Counted from the first letter of the stretch, positions 21,313 to 28,930 are shown. The stretch: 64,000 nt of DNA from Halomonas urumqiensis (GCF_003028575.1 NZ_PYUD01000001.1:558001-622000), one strand, 5' to 3'. The notes: generated from the letters alone by a model not told the origin. Program-made: numbers and translations.

Positions 21313-23290
21313 CCGTCGGTGTCTCCTGGGTTCCTGTTGGCTCTTTCGTGTTCGGGTCAGTCGTCGCCATGGAGTCCATGATCGGGTCGGCATCGATCTC
21401 AAGGCGCACGTTGACGAGGCTCAGGTGATCCTGGCCGAGCGTCAGGACGCAGCTCTGTTCGGTGGCGCAGTCGGTGGGCGCGTCAAGGGGCTCGCCATCG
21501 GGTCCAAGGATGTGTGCCGCCACCCCAGGGCTGATCGCAAGGGTGGTCCGGGCCAGACCATTGGCGCCGACGATGCCGTCCGCTCGCACTTTCTGGCCCT
21601 GGCCGAGTGATTCGAGCAGCCCCTCGTTGACCCGGAAGTGTCCACCGGGCAGTGTGACGCTGCCGCCTTCCGGCAGGTCAGTGATCATCAGCGACAACCA
21701 GCGATTGGCGTTCTCGGCCCCGTGCTGCTGCTGGTTGCCCAGATCCTGACCAATGGCCAGTGTCATGCGGTCCGGTGGCTGAAGGGTGCCGGTGGAGAGC
21801 ACCAGCACAAACAGCAGGGTGCTGTAGGCAACGCCATGCAGCAGATGTCCCATTCGGCGCTGGCGACGGACCGCCAGCGGGTCGGAAGGCTCGCCCGCCG
21901 AGATGCCCTGGCGCGACCACTTCTGCCGGTTGAAGCGAAAGCTCACGTAGGTCTTGAGGATTGCCCCCCAGACCTGGTTGTAGTAGATCAACGGCACCCA
22001 TAGCAGGCTGAAACGACCCCGCTGCCAGGCCAGAATCAGCGTGGCAATGCTGCGCGTGAAGAGAATCCACAGCAGGTAGGCGAACAGGAACGAGGGACGC
22101 ACGAACAGCGTGACCAGCACCGCCACGGTGGGGCCGATCAAGGTGGTCCACATCGACAGGCGCTGATCGACCAGGCTCCACCAGGCGAACATGCCCATCG
22201 GACGCGGGCCCAGGGCAATCGCTCGTCCGCTTGTCCGCAGCATGTTGCCGTACCAGCGGCGCATCAGGTCGGTGGTGGAAGCGAAGAAGCGCTGACGGTC
22301 GGGAAGCTCCTCGAAACCGGTGACCGTCACGTCGGGGAGGTAGCGCATCTTCCAGCCGTTCTTCAGTAACCAGTACCAGGTCGACTTGTCGTCGCCTGAG
22401 AGGAACTTGAAGTGCCCGAAGCGCCAGTGCTCGACCTGGTCGTTCTCCACCAGATCGATGAACTCCGGCTGCACGGCCAGATCGGCGCGAAAGGCGCTGT
22501 AGCGACCAGTCAGTACCAGCAGGCGGTTCGACAGCGACAATGAGCTCATCACCAGGTGGCGCTGGGCATAGCGCAGGTCGTACCACTCGCAAGTGGCGTC
22601 ATTGCCGATCACGATGGCGCTGTTGTTGGTGGTCAGGGCACCGAGCTCCGGGTCGGCCTGGAAGAAGGACAGCGAGCGACGCAGTGTCTCCGGTTCGAGC
22701 AGGATATCCCCATCCATGGAGACCAGCAGCGACCCGGGGGCCGGCAGGCGGCGCGACATCGCTCGCAGTACCTCGGCCATCGCCGAGCGCTTGCCATCGC
22801 CTTTCTGGAACATGTAGCGCACCTCGATGTGCGCGGGCCAACCATGATCGTCCAGTACATGGGTGATCAGGTCCACGTCGGTGCGGTCCGAGACAGAGGC
22901 GAACAGGGTGGTCGGCACGGCGTAGTCGACGAGCTCGCGCACCAGCGCATCGTAGACCCGGAAGTTCACTTCCGGGTCGATGCGAAACGAGGTGCACAGC
23001 ACGAACAGCTCCGGCGGGTGCGCTACCGCTCCGGCGGCGTCAGCCTCGGCGCGCAGGCGAGGGTAGACGCGGCGGTTGTACCACACCGAGCGGACGGCCT
23101 GGATCAGCCACCACGAGTAGCGCCACACGCCTACCGCGCCGATGGCGAAGAAGAAACTCTTCGACTCGGGCGAAAAGACCTCCGCGGGTAGCTCTGCGAT
23201 CACCAGTACCAGCACGGCAAGCATCAGCAGCAGTGTGGTGAGCTCCGTTGCCTTGCTGGCGACGGAGCGGTCGAGGGGTGGTTTCGACAT
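21305..23290 (-). CDS. alg8: Alg8-like GT2 exopolysaccharide synthase with extra C-terminal domain
   Basis: Processive membrane glycosyltransferase that polymerises a nucleotide-uronate and exports it. Two N-terminal helices (about 20–34, 45–63) precede the GT2 domain. It contains CTSFRIDPEVNF, Asp193-Gly-Asp195, Asp300-Asp301-Lys302 (SGDDKSTW) and RRWYGNMLR. Four or more helices follow. The numbering runs exactly five ahead of the Alg8 residues I recall as essential (D188/D190, D295/D296/K297, E322/H323). The last position is Glu328 here, not His. After the final helix (about 485–500) there are about 160 extra residues absent from the ~494-residue Alg8. That tail is predicted periplasmic and includes GGSVTLPGGHFRVNEG. 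ATG 23290 has GAGGGA 5 bases upstream. Confidence 0.88.
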   Translation of the reverse strand: MSKPPLDRSVASKATELTTLLLMLAVLVLVIAELPAEVFSPESKSFFFAIGAVGVWRYSWWLIQAVRSVWYNRRVYPRLRAEADAAGAVAHPPELFVLCTSFRIDPEVNFRVYDALVRELVDYAVPTTLFASVSDRTDVDLITHVLDDHGWPAHIEVRYMFQKGDGKRSAMAEVLRAMSRRLPAPGSLLVSMDGDILLEPETLRRSLSFFQADPELGALTTNNSAIVIGNDATCEWYDLRYAQRHLVMSSLSLSNRLLVLTGRYSAFRADLAVQPEFIDLVENDQVEHWRFGHFKFLSGDDKSTWYWLLKNGWKMRYLPDVTVTGFEELPDRQRFFASTTDLMRRWYGNMLRTSGRAIALGPRPMGMFAWWSLVDQRLSMWTTLIGPTVAVLVTLFVRPSFLFAYLLWILFTRSIATLILAWQRGRFSLLWVPLIYYNQVWGAILKTYVSFRFNRQKWSRQGISAGEPSDPLAVRRQRRMGHLLHGVAYSTLLFVLVLSTGTLQPPDRMTLAIGQDLGNQQQHGAENANRWLSLMITDLPEGGSVTLPGGHFRVNEGLLESLGQGQKVRADGIVGANGLARTTLAISPGVAAHILGPDGEPLDAPTDCATEQSCVLTLGQDHLSLVNVRLEIDADPIMDSMATTDPNTKEPTGTQETPTDV

Positions 23291-23299
23291 CACGGTCCC

Positions 23300-24646
23300 T
23301 CAGGCCAGCACGGGCTGTATGGAATCACCCCGGCCAATGGCGTAGTAACCGAGCCCGGCGGCCTTGACGGTGTCGGGTTGATAGAGGTTGCGGCCATCGA
23401 TCAGTACCGGGGCGAGCAAGGTGTCGCGCAGGCGCTCGAAATCGATGGTGCGAAAGGCCTTCCATTCCGTGCACACCACCAGGGCATGCGCACCTTCCAG
23501 CACCTCTTCGCGACGCTCGGCGAGCATCAGGTCGTCACGATTCCCATACAGGCGGCGACACTCATCGCTGGCTTCGGGGTCGTAGGCCTGTACCCTGGCA
23601 CCGGCCTGCCATAGCGCTTCCATGAGCTCGCGGCTCGGTGCCTCGCGCATGTCGTCGGTATCGGGCTTGAAGGACAGTCCCCACAGCGCGATGGTCTTGC
23701 CGGCGAGCTTGCCATCGAAGGCCAGGCAGAGTTTTTCGAACAGCTTGCTCTTCTGGCGCGCGTTGATGCGCTCCACCGCGTGGATCATCTCGGCTGGATA
23801 GCCCGCCTGCTTGGCGGTGTGGGCCAGTGCCTTGACGTCCTTCGGGAAGCAGGAGCCGCCATAGCCGCACCCGGGATAGATGAAGTGGTAGCCGATACGC
23901 GGGTCGCTGCCGATACCGCGACGCACCTCCTCGACATCGGCACCCAGCCGTTCGGCCAGGTTGGCGATCTCGTTGATGAAGCTGATCTTGGTGGCCAGCA
24001 TCGCGTTGGCGGCATACTTGGTCAGCTCGGCACTGCGTACCGACATGAACATCAGCTTTTCCTGCTGACGGTTGTAGGGGCCATAGCATTCCCGCATGGC
24101 GAACTTCACGCGCTCGGAATCGGTACCCACAACGATGCGCGAACCACGCGAGAAGTCCTCGATGGCGGCACCTTCCTTGAGAAACTCCGGGTTAGAGCAA
24201 ACATCGAACTCGAGTGCCACCCCGCGCTCATCGAGTTCGGCGGCCACCGCACGGCCGACCTTGCTGGCGGTGCCGACAGGTACCGTCGACTTGTCGACGA
24301 TGATGCGGTATTCGGTCATGTGGCGGCCGATGCTCTTTGCTACCTCGAGCACATGGCGCAGATCGGCGCTGCCATCTTCATCGGAAGGGGTGCCTACGGC
24401 GATGAACTGCAAAATGCCGAAGGAAACGGCTTCGGCGATGTCGGTGGTGAAGGTCAGGCGACCCGCCTTCTGGTTCTGGCGGACCAGGTTCTCGAGCCCT
24501 GGCTCGAAGATCGGCACGTCGCCGGCCTGAAGCCGCGCGACCTTTTGCTCGTCCACGTCGGCACAGACAACATCGTGACCCACATCGGCCAGGCAGGCGC
24601 CTGTCACCAGTCCCACGTATCCGGAACCAAAGATGGTAATCCTCAT
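23300..24646 (-). CDS. ugd: UDP-glucose 6-dehydrogenase in the algD position
   Basis: Two-step NAD-dependent oxidation of UDP-glucose to UDP-glucuronate. The Rossmann motif GSGYVG is at residues 7–12. The start [23 protein letters not shown] and [14 protein letters not shown] are UDP-glucose dehydrogenase features. So is the active-site block [15 protein letters not shown] with Cys266. GDP-mannose dehydrogenase (AlgD) instead has a different N-terminus, NPEFLREST and a GGSCLPKD block. Length 448. First gene of the operon: only 9 bp separate its stop from the synthase ATG. AGGAG precedes the ATG. It could also serve other glycans, since UDP-glucuronate is a general precursor. Enzyme class is confident; exact sugar specificity is inferred from motifs. 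Confidence 0.9.
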   Translation of the reverse strand: MRITIFGSGYVGLVTGACLADVGHDVVCADVDEQKVARLQAGDVPIFEPGLENLVRQNQKAGRLTFTTDIAEAVSFGILQFIAVGTPSDEDGSADLRHVLEVAKSIGRHMTEYRIIVDKSTVPVGTASKVGRAVAAELDERGVALEFDVCSNPEFLKEGAAIEDFSRGSRIVVGTDSERVKFAMRECYGPYNRQQEKLMFMSVRSAELTKYAANAMLATKISFINEIANLAERLGADVEEVRRGIGSDPRIGYHFIYPGCGYGGSCFPKDVKALAHTAKQAGYPAEMIHAVERINARQKSKLFEKLCLAFDGKLAGKTIALWGLSFKPDTDDMREAPSRELMEALWQAGARVQAYDPEASDECRRLYGNRDDLMLAERREEVLEGAHALVVCTEWKAFRTIDFERLRDTLLAPVLIDGRNLYQPDTVKAAGLGYYAIGRGDSIQPVLA

Positions 24647-24844
24647 GTCGTGCTTGCTCCTTGCTGATGGGCCATCCTGACTGCGACCCTCGAGTCACGG
24701 CGTGTGAGCTCGTCTACGGGTCACGAGGAGTGGCAAAGGCTCTCGTCTGGTCAACCTGTCCGGCAAGAAATGGGCCAGGTTGCTGTGGGCCTTTACTATC
24801 AGGAAGTTGCTAGAACAATCAGATAAGCGTCATGGAAAGCCAGA

Positions 24845-24878
24845 GCCCGGGATGTCGCCTGTAAGCAACATCCCGGGC
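24845..24878 (-). other. 11-bp perfect hairpin in the ugd leader
   Basis: GCCCGGGATGT at 24845–24855 pairs with ACATCCCGGGC at 24868–24878 around a 12-base loop. The right arm continues as GCAACATCC, which can also pair with GGATGTTGC at 24913–24921. The two pairings are mutually exclusive. No T-run follows on the minus strand, so this is not a simple terminator. Confidence 0.6.
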
Positions 24879-24926
24879 GCCTGTGAAAGGAACCCTTTGA
24901 TATCAACGATGTGGATGTTGCCAGTC

Positions 24927-24942
24927 GGCAACGGTCAGGCCA
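24927..24942 (-). promoter_or_regulatory. Candidate sigma-54 promoter for the ugd operon
   Basis: On the minus strand TGGCCTGACCGTTGCC has TGGC at –24, G at the conserved seventh position and TTGC at –12. There are exactly 10 bases between the GG and GC pairs. Consensus is TGGCAC-N5-TTGCW. It lies about 280 bp before the ugd ATG. By rough chance such a match is expected less than once in 377 bp, but GC-rich sequence raises that. A bEBP binding site was not recognised. Confidence 0.35.
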
Positions 24943-24999
24943 GCTATGCGAATAACTGACTGATGGGGTTTATGTTTTCTTGATGGCGCTTGGGTGGGG

Positions 25000-25031
25000 C
25001 GATGCCTCTGGAAATCGATGCCCCTAGAAAT
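25000..25031. repeat. 16-bp tandem duplication across the cobO stop
   Basis: CGATGCCTCTGGAAAT (25000–25015) and CGATGCCCCTAGAAAT (25016–25031) match at 14 of 16 positions. The second contains the cobO stop (TAG on the minus strand); in the first the same codon is CAG. The cobO end …GIDF is therefore repeated after its stop. Confidence 0.75.
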
Positions 25032-25623
25032 CGATGCCGCGCCTGGCCTGAAGCCCGTTGTTGAAGGCATGGCGGACTTCCTGCATTTCCGTGACCGTAT
25101 CGGCCATCTCGACCAGCTCGCGATGGGCGTTGCGCCCGGTGATGATCACCGTCTGCTCGCTGGGCCGGTTGTTGAGGGCGCGAGTCAGCGTGGCGATATC
25201 GAGGTAGCCGAACTTGAGCATGTAGGTGATCTCGTCGAGCACCACCAGGTAGACATCCGGGTCGGCCAGCAGGCGTTCGGCATCGGCCCACACCGCCTGG
25301 CACGCCTGGGTATCGGCCTCGCGGTTCTGGGTGTCCCAGGTGAAACCGGTGGCCATGATGGCGACCTCGAGGTTGGCATCCTCGACCAGTCGCTCGCGCT
25401 CGCCGCACTCCCACAGGCCCTTGATGAACTGCACCACGCCGACCTTGTAGCCATAACCCAGGGCACGGGTCACGGTGCCCCAGGCGGCGGTGGTCTTGCC
25501 CTTGCCGTTGCCGGTGAATACCAGCAGCAGGCCGCGCTGCTCGGTGGCGTTGGCGACCTTTTCGTCGACATGTGACTTGAGTTTGCGCATCGCCTGTTGA
25601 TGGCGGGTATCACGATCGCTCAT
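25024..25623 (-). CDS. cobO: Corrinoid adenosyltransferase CobO/BtuR
   Basis: Transfers the 5'-deoxyadenosyl group of ATP to cob(I)alamin or a cobyrinate intermediate. The P-loop is TGNGKGKTTAAWG near residue 37, followed by VVQFIKGLWECGERE, ATGFTWDTQNREAD and VVLDEITYMLKFGYLD, with a C-terminal TGRNAHRELVEMAD. The length of 199 fits the family. No other cobalamin genes are adjacent, which suggests a salvage or maintenance role. It supplies the cofactor class used by QueG, encoded at the other end of the window. GGAGCT precedes the ATG. Confidence 0.95.
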   Translation of the reverse strand: MSDRDTRHQQAMRKLKSHVDEKVANATEQRGLLLVFTGNGKGKTTAAWGTVTRALGYGYKVGVVQFIKGLWECGERERLVEDANLEVAIMATGFTWDTQNREADTQACQAVWADAERLLADPDVYLVVLDEITYMLKFGYLDIATLTRALNNRPSEQTVIITGRNAHRELVEMADTVTEMQEVRHAFNNGLQARRGIDF

Positions 25624-25633
25624 TGGAGCTCCT

Positions 25634-25689
25634 TGTGAGGGGTGAATTGTGAGTGGCGAGTGATGAGTCGTGAGTGGTGAGTCGTGAAT
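25634..25689. repeat. Heptamer array, eight units, between cobO and the ATP-grasp gene
   Basis: Eight consecutive 7-bp units of the form NNTGAGT or close: TGTGAGG, GGTGAAT, TGTGAGT, GGCGAGT, GATGAGT, CGTGAGT, GGTGAGT, CGTGAAT. The consensus CGTGAGT is the reverse complement of the ACTCACG unit at 27858–27899. Confidence 0.8.
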
Positions 25690-25697
25690 CGAGGGTT

Positions 25698-27203
25698 TCA
25701 GCCGCGCTCCACGGCGCGGCTCACCTGGGCTTCCATGCGCGCAAGGAACACACCCATGATGCGCTCATAGAGCTCACGGCCTAGCACGGCGTCTTCGATG
25801 CCGGCATCCACATTGGGATTGTCGTTGACCTCGATCACCACTACCCGGTCACCCATCTGCTTGAGGTCGACACCATACAGGCCATTGCCGATCAAGCGGG
25901 TCGCCTTGAGCGCGGCCTTGATGACCGGCGCGGGAACCTCGGCGGGGTGGTGGGTGGTAAAGCCTCCACTCTTGACCCGTGCGCCGGAGTGATCGTATAT
26001 CTGCCAGTGGCCACGCGCCATGTAGTAGCGGCTGGCGAATAGTACCTGGCCATCGAGCACGCCAATGCGCCAATCGTACTCGGTGGGCAGCCACTCCTGA
26101 AGCAGCAACAACGCCGAATCCTCGAACAGCCGACGGGATTCGGCCGCCAGGTGGTCAAGGTCGGTGACCTTGACGATCCCGCGCGAGAAGGCACCATCGG
26201 GGATCTTCAGCACCAGCGGGAACCCAAGCCCACCGATCTGCTCGGCGAGCGGTCGCTTGTCGCCGCGCTTGAGCAGGGCACCTTCCGGTGCGGCGACGCC
26301 TCGCGCGCGCAGCAGGGCATGCAGGTAGACCTTGTTGGTGCAGCGCAGGATATCGCGCGGGGAGTCGATCACCACCAGCCCCTCGTGTTCGGCCCGGCGC
26401 GCCATGCGGTAGGTATGGTGGTCCAGTGAAGTCGTCTCGCGGATGAACAGACCATCGAACTCGGCCAGGCGCCCGGCATCCTTGCGGGTGATCAAGGAGA
26501 CATCGATGCCGAGCTTGCGTCCGGCACGAATGAAGGCCTTCAACGCGCTACGGTTGCTGGGCGGCAGCGCTTCCCTGGGGTCGACGAGTATCGCCAGGTC
26601 GAATCGATAGCGACGCCGGGCCTTGGGGGTTCGCCACACCTTGCGTGAGTGGCGGTTCAGGGCGGTGGCGAACAGGTCCTGTTCGTCACTGGACAGTTCG
26701 CGCAGGCTGACCGGCTTGAGACGTGCCAATTGCCACTGCTCATGGCGCCTGACCAGTCGTGCCTCTAGCAGCGGGCAGGGCAGGCGCTCGAACAGCTTGC
26801 GTGCGAGCTTTTCGAGAGTGGGTTCGCGACACTCGCCAAACAGCACCCTCAGGGTCACGCTATCTCCGGCCAGTTGCCCCTTGCGTGCCAGGTCGCCAAG
26901 CAGTGGCGCCAGGGTATCAAGCTGGAGGTCGACCAGCGCCTTGCGAGACAACTCGTTCAAGGTCTCTACCGTGGGCAACACGCGCTGGCCACGCGCCTGG
27001 GCCAGCAGTGACACATAATAGCCAGTCCCGAGATAGTCCAGTTCCCTGCACAGGTTGATGACATGGGTGCTGTGGTCCTGGGCATCGCTGATCCGGTGAC
27101 GGCGGTCCTGGGCGAGGAAGTCGTCGGCAGTGATCAAATCCTCCGAGGGATAGTAGGGCTGCCAGTCTTCCAGTCGGTCGACAACGATGCGCAAGGGGCA
27201 CAT
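25698..27203 (-). CDS. RimK-like ATP-grasp ligase with RLAN N-terminal domain
   Basis: Predicted amino-acid or peptide ligase. The N-terminal ~200 residues (starting MCPLRIVVDRLEDW, with LCRELDYLGTGYYVSLLAQARG) match the RimK-like ATP-grasp N-terminal (RLAN) domain. The C-terminal half is an ATP-grasp fold: IVIDSPRDILRCTNKVYL, then the glycine loop IPDGAFSRGIVKV, the acid LLQEWLPTEYDWRIGVLDG, and the metal-binding VIEVNDNPNVDAG. Such proteins usually sit beside a GNAT acetyltransferase, often one fused to a C39 peptidase; here a lone GNAT is divergent. The pair is thought to modify or build peptides, but the substrate is unknown. Length 501. Confidence 0.85.
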   Translation of the reverse strand: MCPLRIVVDRLEDWQPYYPSEDLITADDFLAQDRRHRISDAQDHSTHVINLCRELDYLGTGYYVSLLAQARGQRVLPTVETLNELSRKALVDLQLDTLAPLLGDLARKGQLAGDSVTLRVLFGECREPTLEKLARKLFERLPCPLLEARLVRRHEQWQLARLKPVSLRELSSDEQDLFATALNRHSRKVWRTPKARRRYRFDLAILVDPREALPPSNRSALKAFIRAGRKLGIDVSLITRKDAGRLAEFDGLFIRETTSLDHHTYRMARRAEHEGLVVIDSPRDILRCTNKVYLHALLRARGVAAPEGALLKRGDKRPLAEQIGGLGFPLVLKIPDGAFSRGIVKVTDLDHLAAESRRLFEDSALLLLQEWLPTEYDWRIGVLDGQVLFASRYYMARGHWQIYDHSGARVKSGGFTTHHPAEVPAPVIKAALKATRLIGNGLYGVDLKQMGDRVVVIEVNDNPNVDAGIEDAVLGRELYERIMGVFLARMEAQVSRAVERG

Positions 27204-27363
27204 GGCAAGGCTTCCAGATAGCTAAGTAGGGGGCCGCCGAGCGAGCGGTGTGGCGAGTTGCCGGGGTTGGGGCGAGTCAGCCGCCAGAATGCCGATGTGT
27301 CGCGCCATCGACAAGCCGCTCGGGCAGTGAAATGATTTCATGATCAGGCTCCGGAGAAAGAAG

Positions 27364-27852
27364 ATGACCACGACACTGCGCCAGGCCAGCAGCCATGACC
27401 TCGGTGCGATGTACCGGCTAGAGCAGGTCGCCTTCGAGGGGGACCGTTTCAATCGTCGCCAGCTCTGGCATTTACTCAATCGAGCCCATGCCACGACCTG
27501 GGTGGCCGAGCGGTCCACCGAGGATGATGGCAAGCAATTGCTGGGATATGGCACCTTGCTCTATCGCCATGCCAGCAGGCGTGCCCGGCTGTATTCCTTC
27601 TGTGTGCATCCAGGCGCGCGCGGCACCGGGCTTGGTCGGCGCTTGCTGGAGGCACTCGAGCACGCTGCACAGACACGCGAATGCACCGAGATGACGCTCG
27701 AAGTGCGGGCCGATAACCGCGTGGCGCTGGGGTTGTATCGGCGGATGGGCTTTCGTCTCGACGGCTGGCTCGACGATTACTACGAGGATGGCTGCGCCGC
27801 CTGGCGTATGACCAAGACGCTCGACGTGCCAGCGCCCGAGCAAGTGGATTGA
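27364..27852 (+). CDS. GNAT-family N-acetyltransferase
   Basis: Acetyl-CoA-dependent N-acetyltransferase. The conserved motif A is SFCVHPGARGTGLGRRLLEALE (R/Q-x-x-G-x-G/A loop RGTGLG), followed by LEVRADNRVALGLYRRMGF. The N-terminal RQASSHDLGAMYRLEQVAF is typical of RimI-like members. ATG 27364 is chosen over the ATG at 27340 because GGAG lies 9 bases before it. It faces the ATP-grasp ligase gene and ends just before a heptamer array. Relatives next to RLAN ligases often carry a C39 peptidase domain; this one stops at 162 residues and does not. Substrate unknown. Confidence 0.85.
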   Translation: MTTTLRQASSHDLGAMYRLEQVAFEGDRFNRRQLWHLLNRAHATTWVAERSTEDDGKQLLGYGTLLYRHASRRARLYSFCVHPGARGTGLGRRLLEALEHAAQTRECTEMTLEVRADNRVALGLYRRMGFRLDGWLDDYYEDGCAAWRMTKTLDVPAPEQVD

Positions 27853-27857
27853 TAGAA

Positions 27858-27899
27858 TCACGACTCACGACTCACGACTCACGACTCACGACTCACGAC
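27858..27899. repeat. Perfect heptamer array, six copies, upstream of yajQ
   Basis: TCACGAC is repeated six times without error, then breaks into TCACC. It is the inverted version of the array at 25634–25689, so the two bracket the ATP-grasp/GNAT pair. It ends 16 bp before the yajQ ATG and may affect its leader. Confidence 0.95.
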
Positions 27900-27915
27900 T
27901 CACCAGGACACCGCC

Positions 27916-28401
27916 ATGCCTACCTTCGATATCGTTTCCGAGTTCGACAGCCACGAGGCGAGCAACGCCGTCGACCAGGCCAATCGCGAGATCCAGTCGC
28001 GTTTCGACTTCAAGGGCGTCACCGCCAGCTTCGAGCTCAATGGCGAGACCGTGGCGCTTGAAGCCGAGGTCGATTTCCAGCTCAAGCAGATGCTCGACGT
28101 GCTGCGTGGCAAGTTGATCGCACGCGGCATCGACGCCCGTTGCATGGATGTCCAGGACCCTGTGCTCTCCGGTGTGCGGGCTCGCCAGGAGGTGATTCTC
28201 AAGCAGGGCCTGGACCAGAAGGAGGCCAAGGATATCGTCAAGCGCATCAAGGACACCAAGCTCAAGGTGCAAGCCCAGATTCAGGGCGACAAGGTGCGCG
28301 TGAACGGCAAGAAACGTGACGACCTGCAGGCCGTGATGGCCCTGCTGCGCGGTGAGGGTGGCCCCGAATTGCCGTTGCAATTCGACAATTTCCGCGACTG
28401 A
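27916..28401 (+). CDS. yajQ: YajQ family nucleotide-binding protein
   Basis: Two ferredoxin-like domains that bind nucleotides or RNA; a Xanthomonas member binds c-di-GMP. The whole protein is family-typical: [20 protein letters not shown] at the start, [15 protein letters not shown], then [20 protein letters not shown] and the end PLQFDNFRD. Length 161, with no extension. Its c-di-GMP link is of interest because the exopolysaccharide operon upstream is predicted to be c-di-GMP-gated, but there is no evidence in the sequence that they interact. Confidence 0.95.
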   Translation: MPTFDIVSEFDSHEASNAVDQANREIQSRFDFKGVTASFELNGETVALEAEVDFQLKQMLDVLRGKLIARGIDARCMDVQDPVLSGVRARQEVILKQGLDQKEAKDIVKRIKDTKLKVQAQIQGDKVRVNGKKRDDLQAVMALLRGEGGPELPLQFDNFRD

Positions 28402-28466
28402 GCGCCTACCCGCCTACCCGCCTTCCCCAAGGGGGAACCGTGATAGCGACGCGTTGGCGTTACCAT

Positions 28467-28484
28467 AGCCGATCATGATTGGCT
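28467..28484. promoter_or_regulatory. 18-bp near-perfect palindrome upstream of ybaN
   Basis: AGCCGATCATGATTGGCT differs from its reverse complement only at one symmetric pair. It lies 54 bp before the ybaN ATG. Operator-like symmetry, but no known consensus was recognised. Confidence 0.35.
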
Positions 28485-28537
28485 CCCAGGGCTTGCTTGC
28501 GCTTCAATGGTGGTAACGACAGCGCAAGGGATGCTGG

Positions 28538-28930
28538 ATGTCATCACTCAAACGTCTCGTCTTTATCGCCATTGCCTGGGTGAGCTTTGCACTGGGCGTG
28601 ATTGGCATGTTCCTGCCGCTGATGCCTACCACCTGCTTCATGTTGCTTGCGGTGTGGGCCGCCTCGAAGGGGTCGCCGCGCTTTGCCACCTGGATTCGTG
28701 AGCATCCACGGTTCGGCCCGGCGGTAGTGGCCTGGGAGTGTGAGCGCGCGATTCCGCGCCACGCCAAGTGGCTGGCGGTGTCGATGCTTGCGCTGTCGGT
28801 GGTGGTGCTGGGGGTCACGGTGGGGCTCTGGTGGTTGAAGCTCTCGCTGATGGCGGGGCTCGCGCTATTGGCCTGGTGGATCGTCACGCGTCCGGAGCCC
28901 AGCGTCGCCAATGGCATGATCCGTCGCTGA
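28538..28930 (+). CDS. ybaN: YbaN/DUF454 inner-membrane protein
   Basis: Small membrane protein of unknown function. The N-terminal helix (about residues 8–28) contains the DUF454 signature GVIGMFLPLMPTTCFMLLAVWAASKGSPRF. A cytosolic loop HPRFGPAVVAWECERAIPRHAKW follows, then two helices (about 84–118). The length of 130 is normal. It is unlinked to its neighbours by spacing: 136 bp after yajQ, 123 bp before pepN. Confidence 0.88.
   Translation: MSSLKRLVFIAIAWVSFALGVIGMFLPLMPTTCFMLLAVWAASKGSPRFATWIREHPRFGPAVVAWECERAIPRHAKWLAVSMLALSVVVLGVTVGLWWLKLSLMAGLALLAWWIVTRPEPSVANGMIRR

Larger units (their letters stand above)
24647..25023. promoter_or_regulatory. Control region upstream of the exopolysaccharide operon
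   Basis: 377 bp without a convincing gene. On the minus strand it holds, from upstream to ugd: a sigma-54-like element (24927–24942), an inverted repeat GTTGCC-AGTC-GGCAAC (24917–24932), an 11-bp hairpin (24845–24878), and about 200 bp of leader before the ugd ribosome site. No good sigma-70 pair or AlgU-type GAACTT…TCTGA pair in the right order was found. Confidence 0.5.

Noticed and set aside
23300-24646. AlgD (GDP-mannose 6-dehydrogenase)
   Set aside because: Position suggests it, but the N-terminal and active-site motifs are those of UDP-glucose dehydrogenase.
24780-24840. AlgU-type promoter before ugd
   Set aside because: TCTGA and CAACTT are present on the minus strand but in the wrong order for a –35/–10 pair.
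27858-27899. CRISPR-like array
   Set aside because: The units are 7 bp with no spacers; it is a simple tandem repeat.
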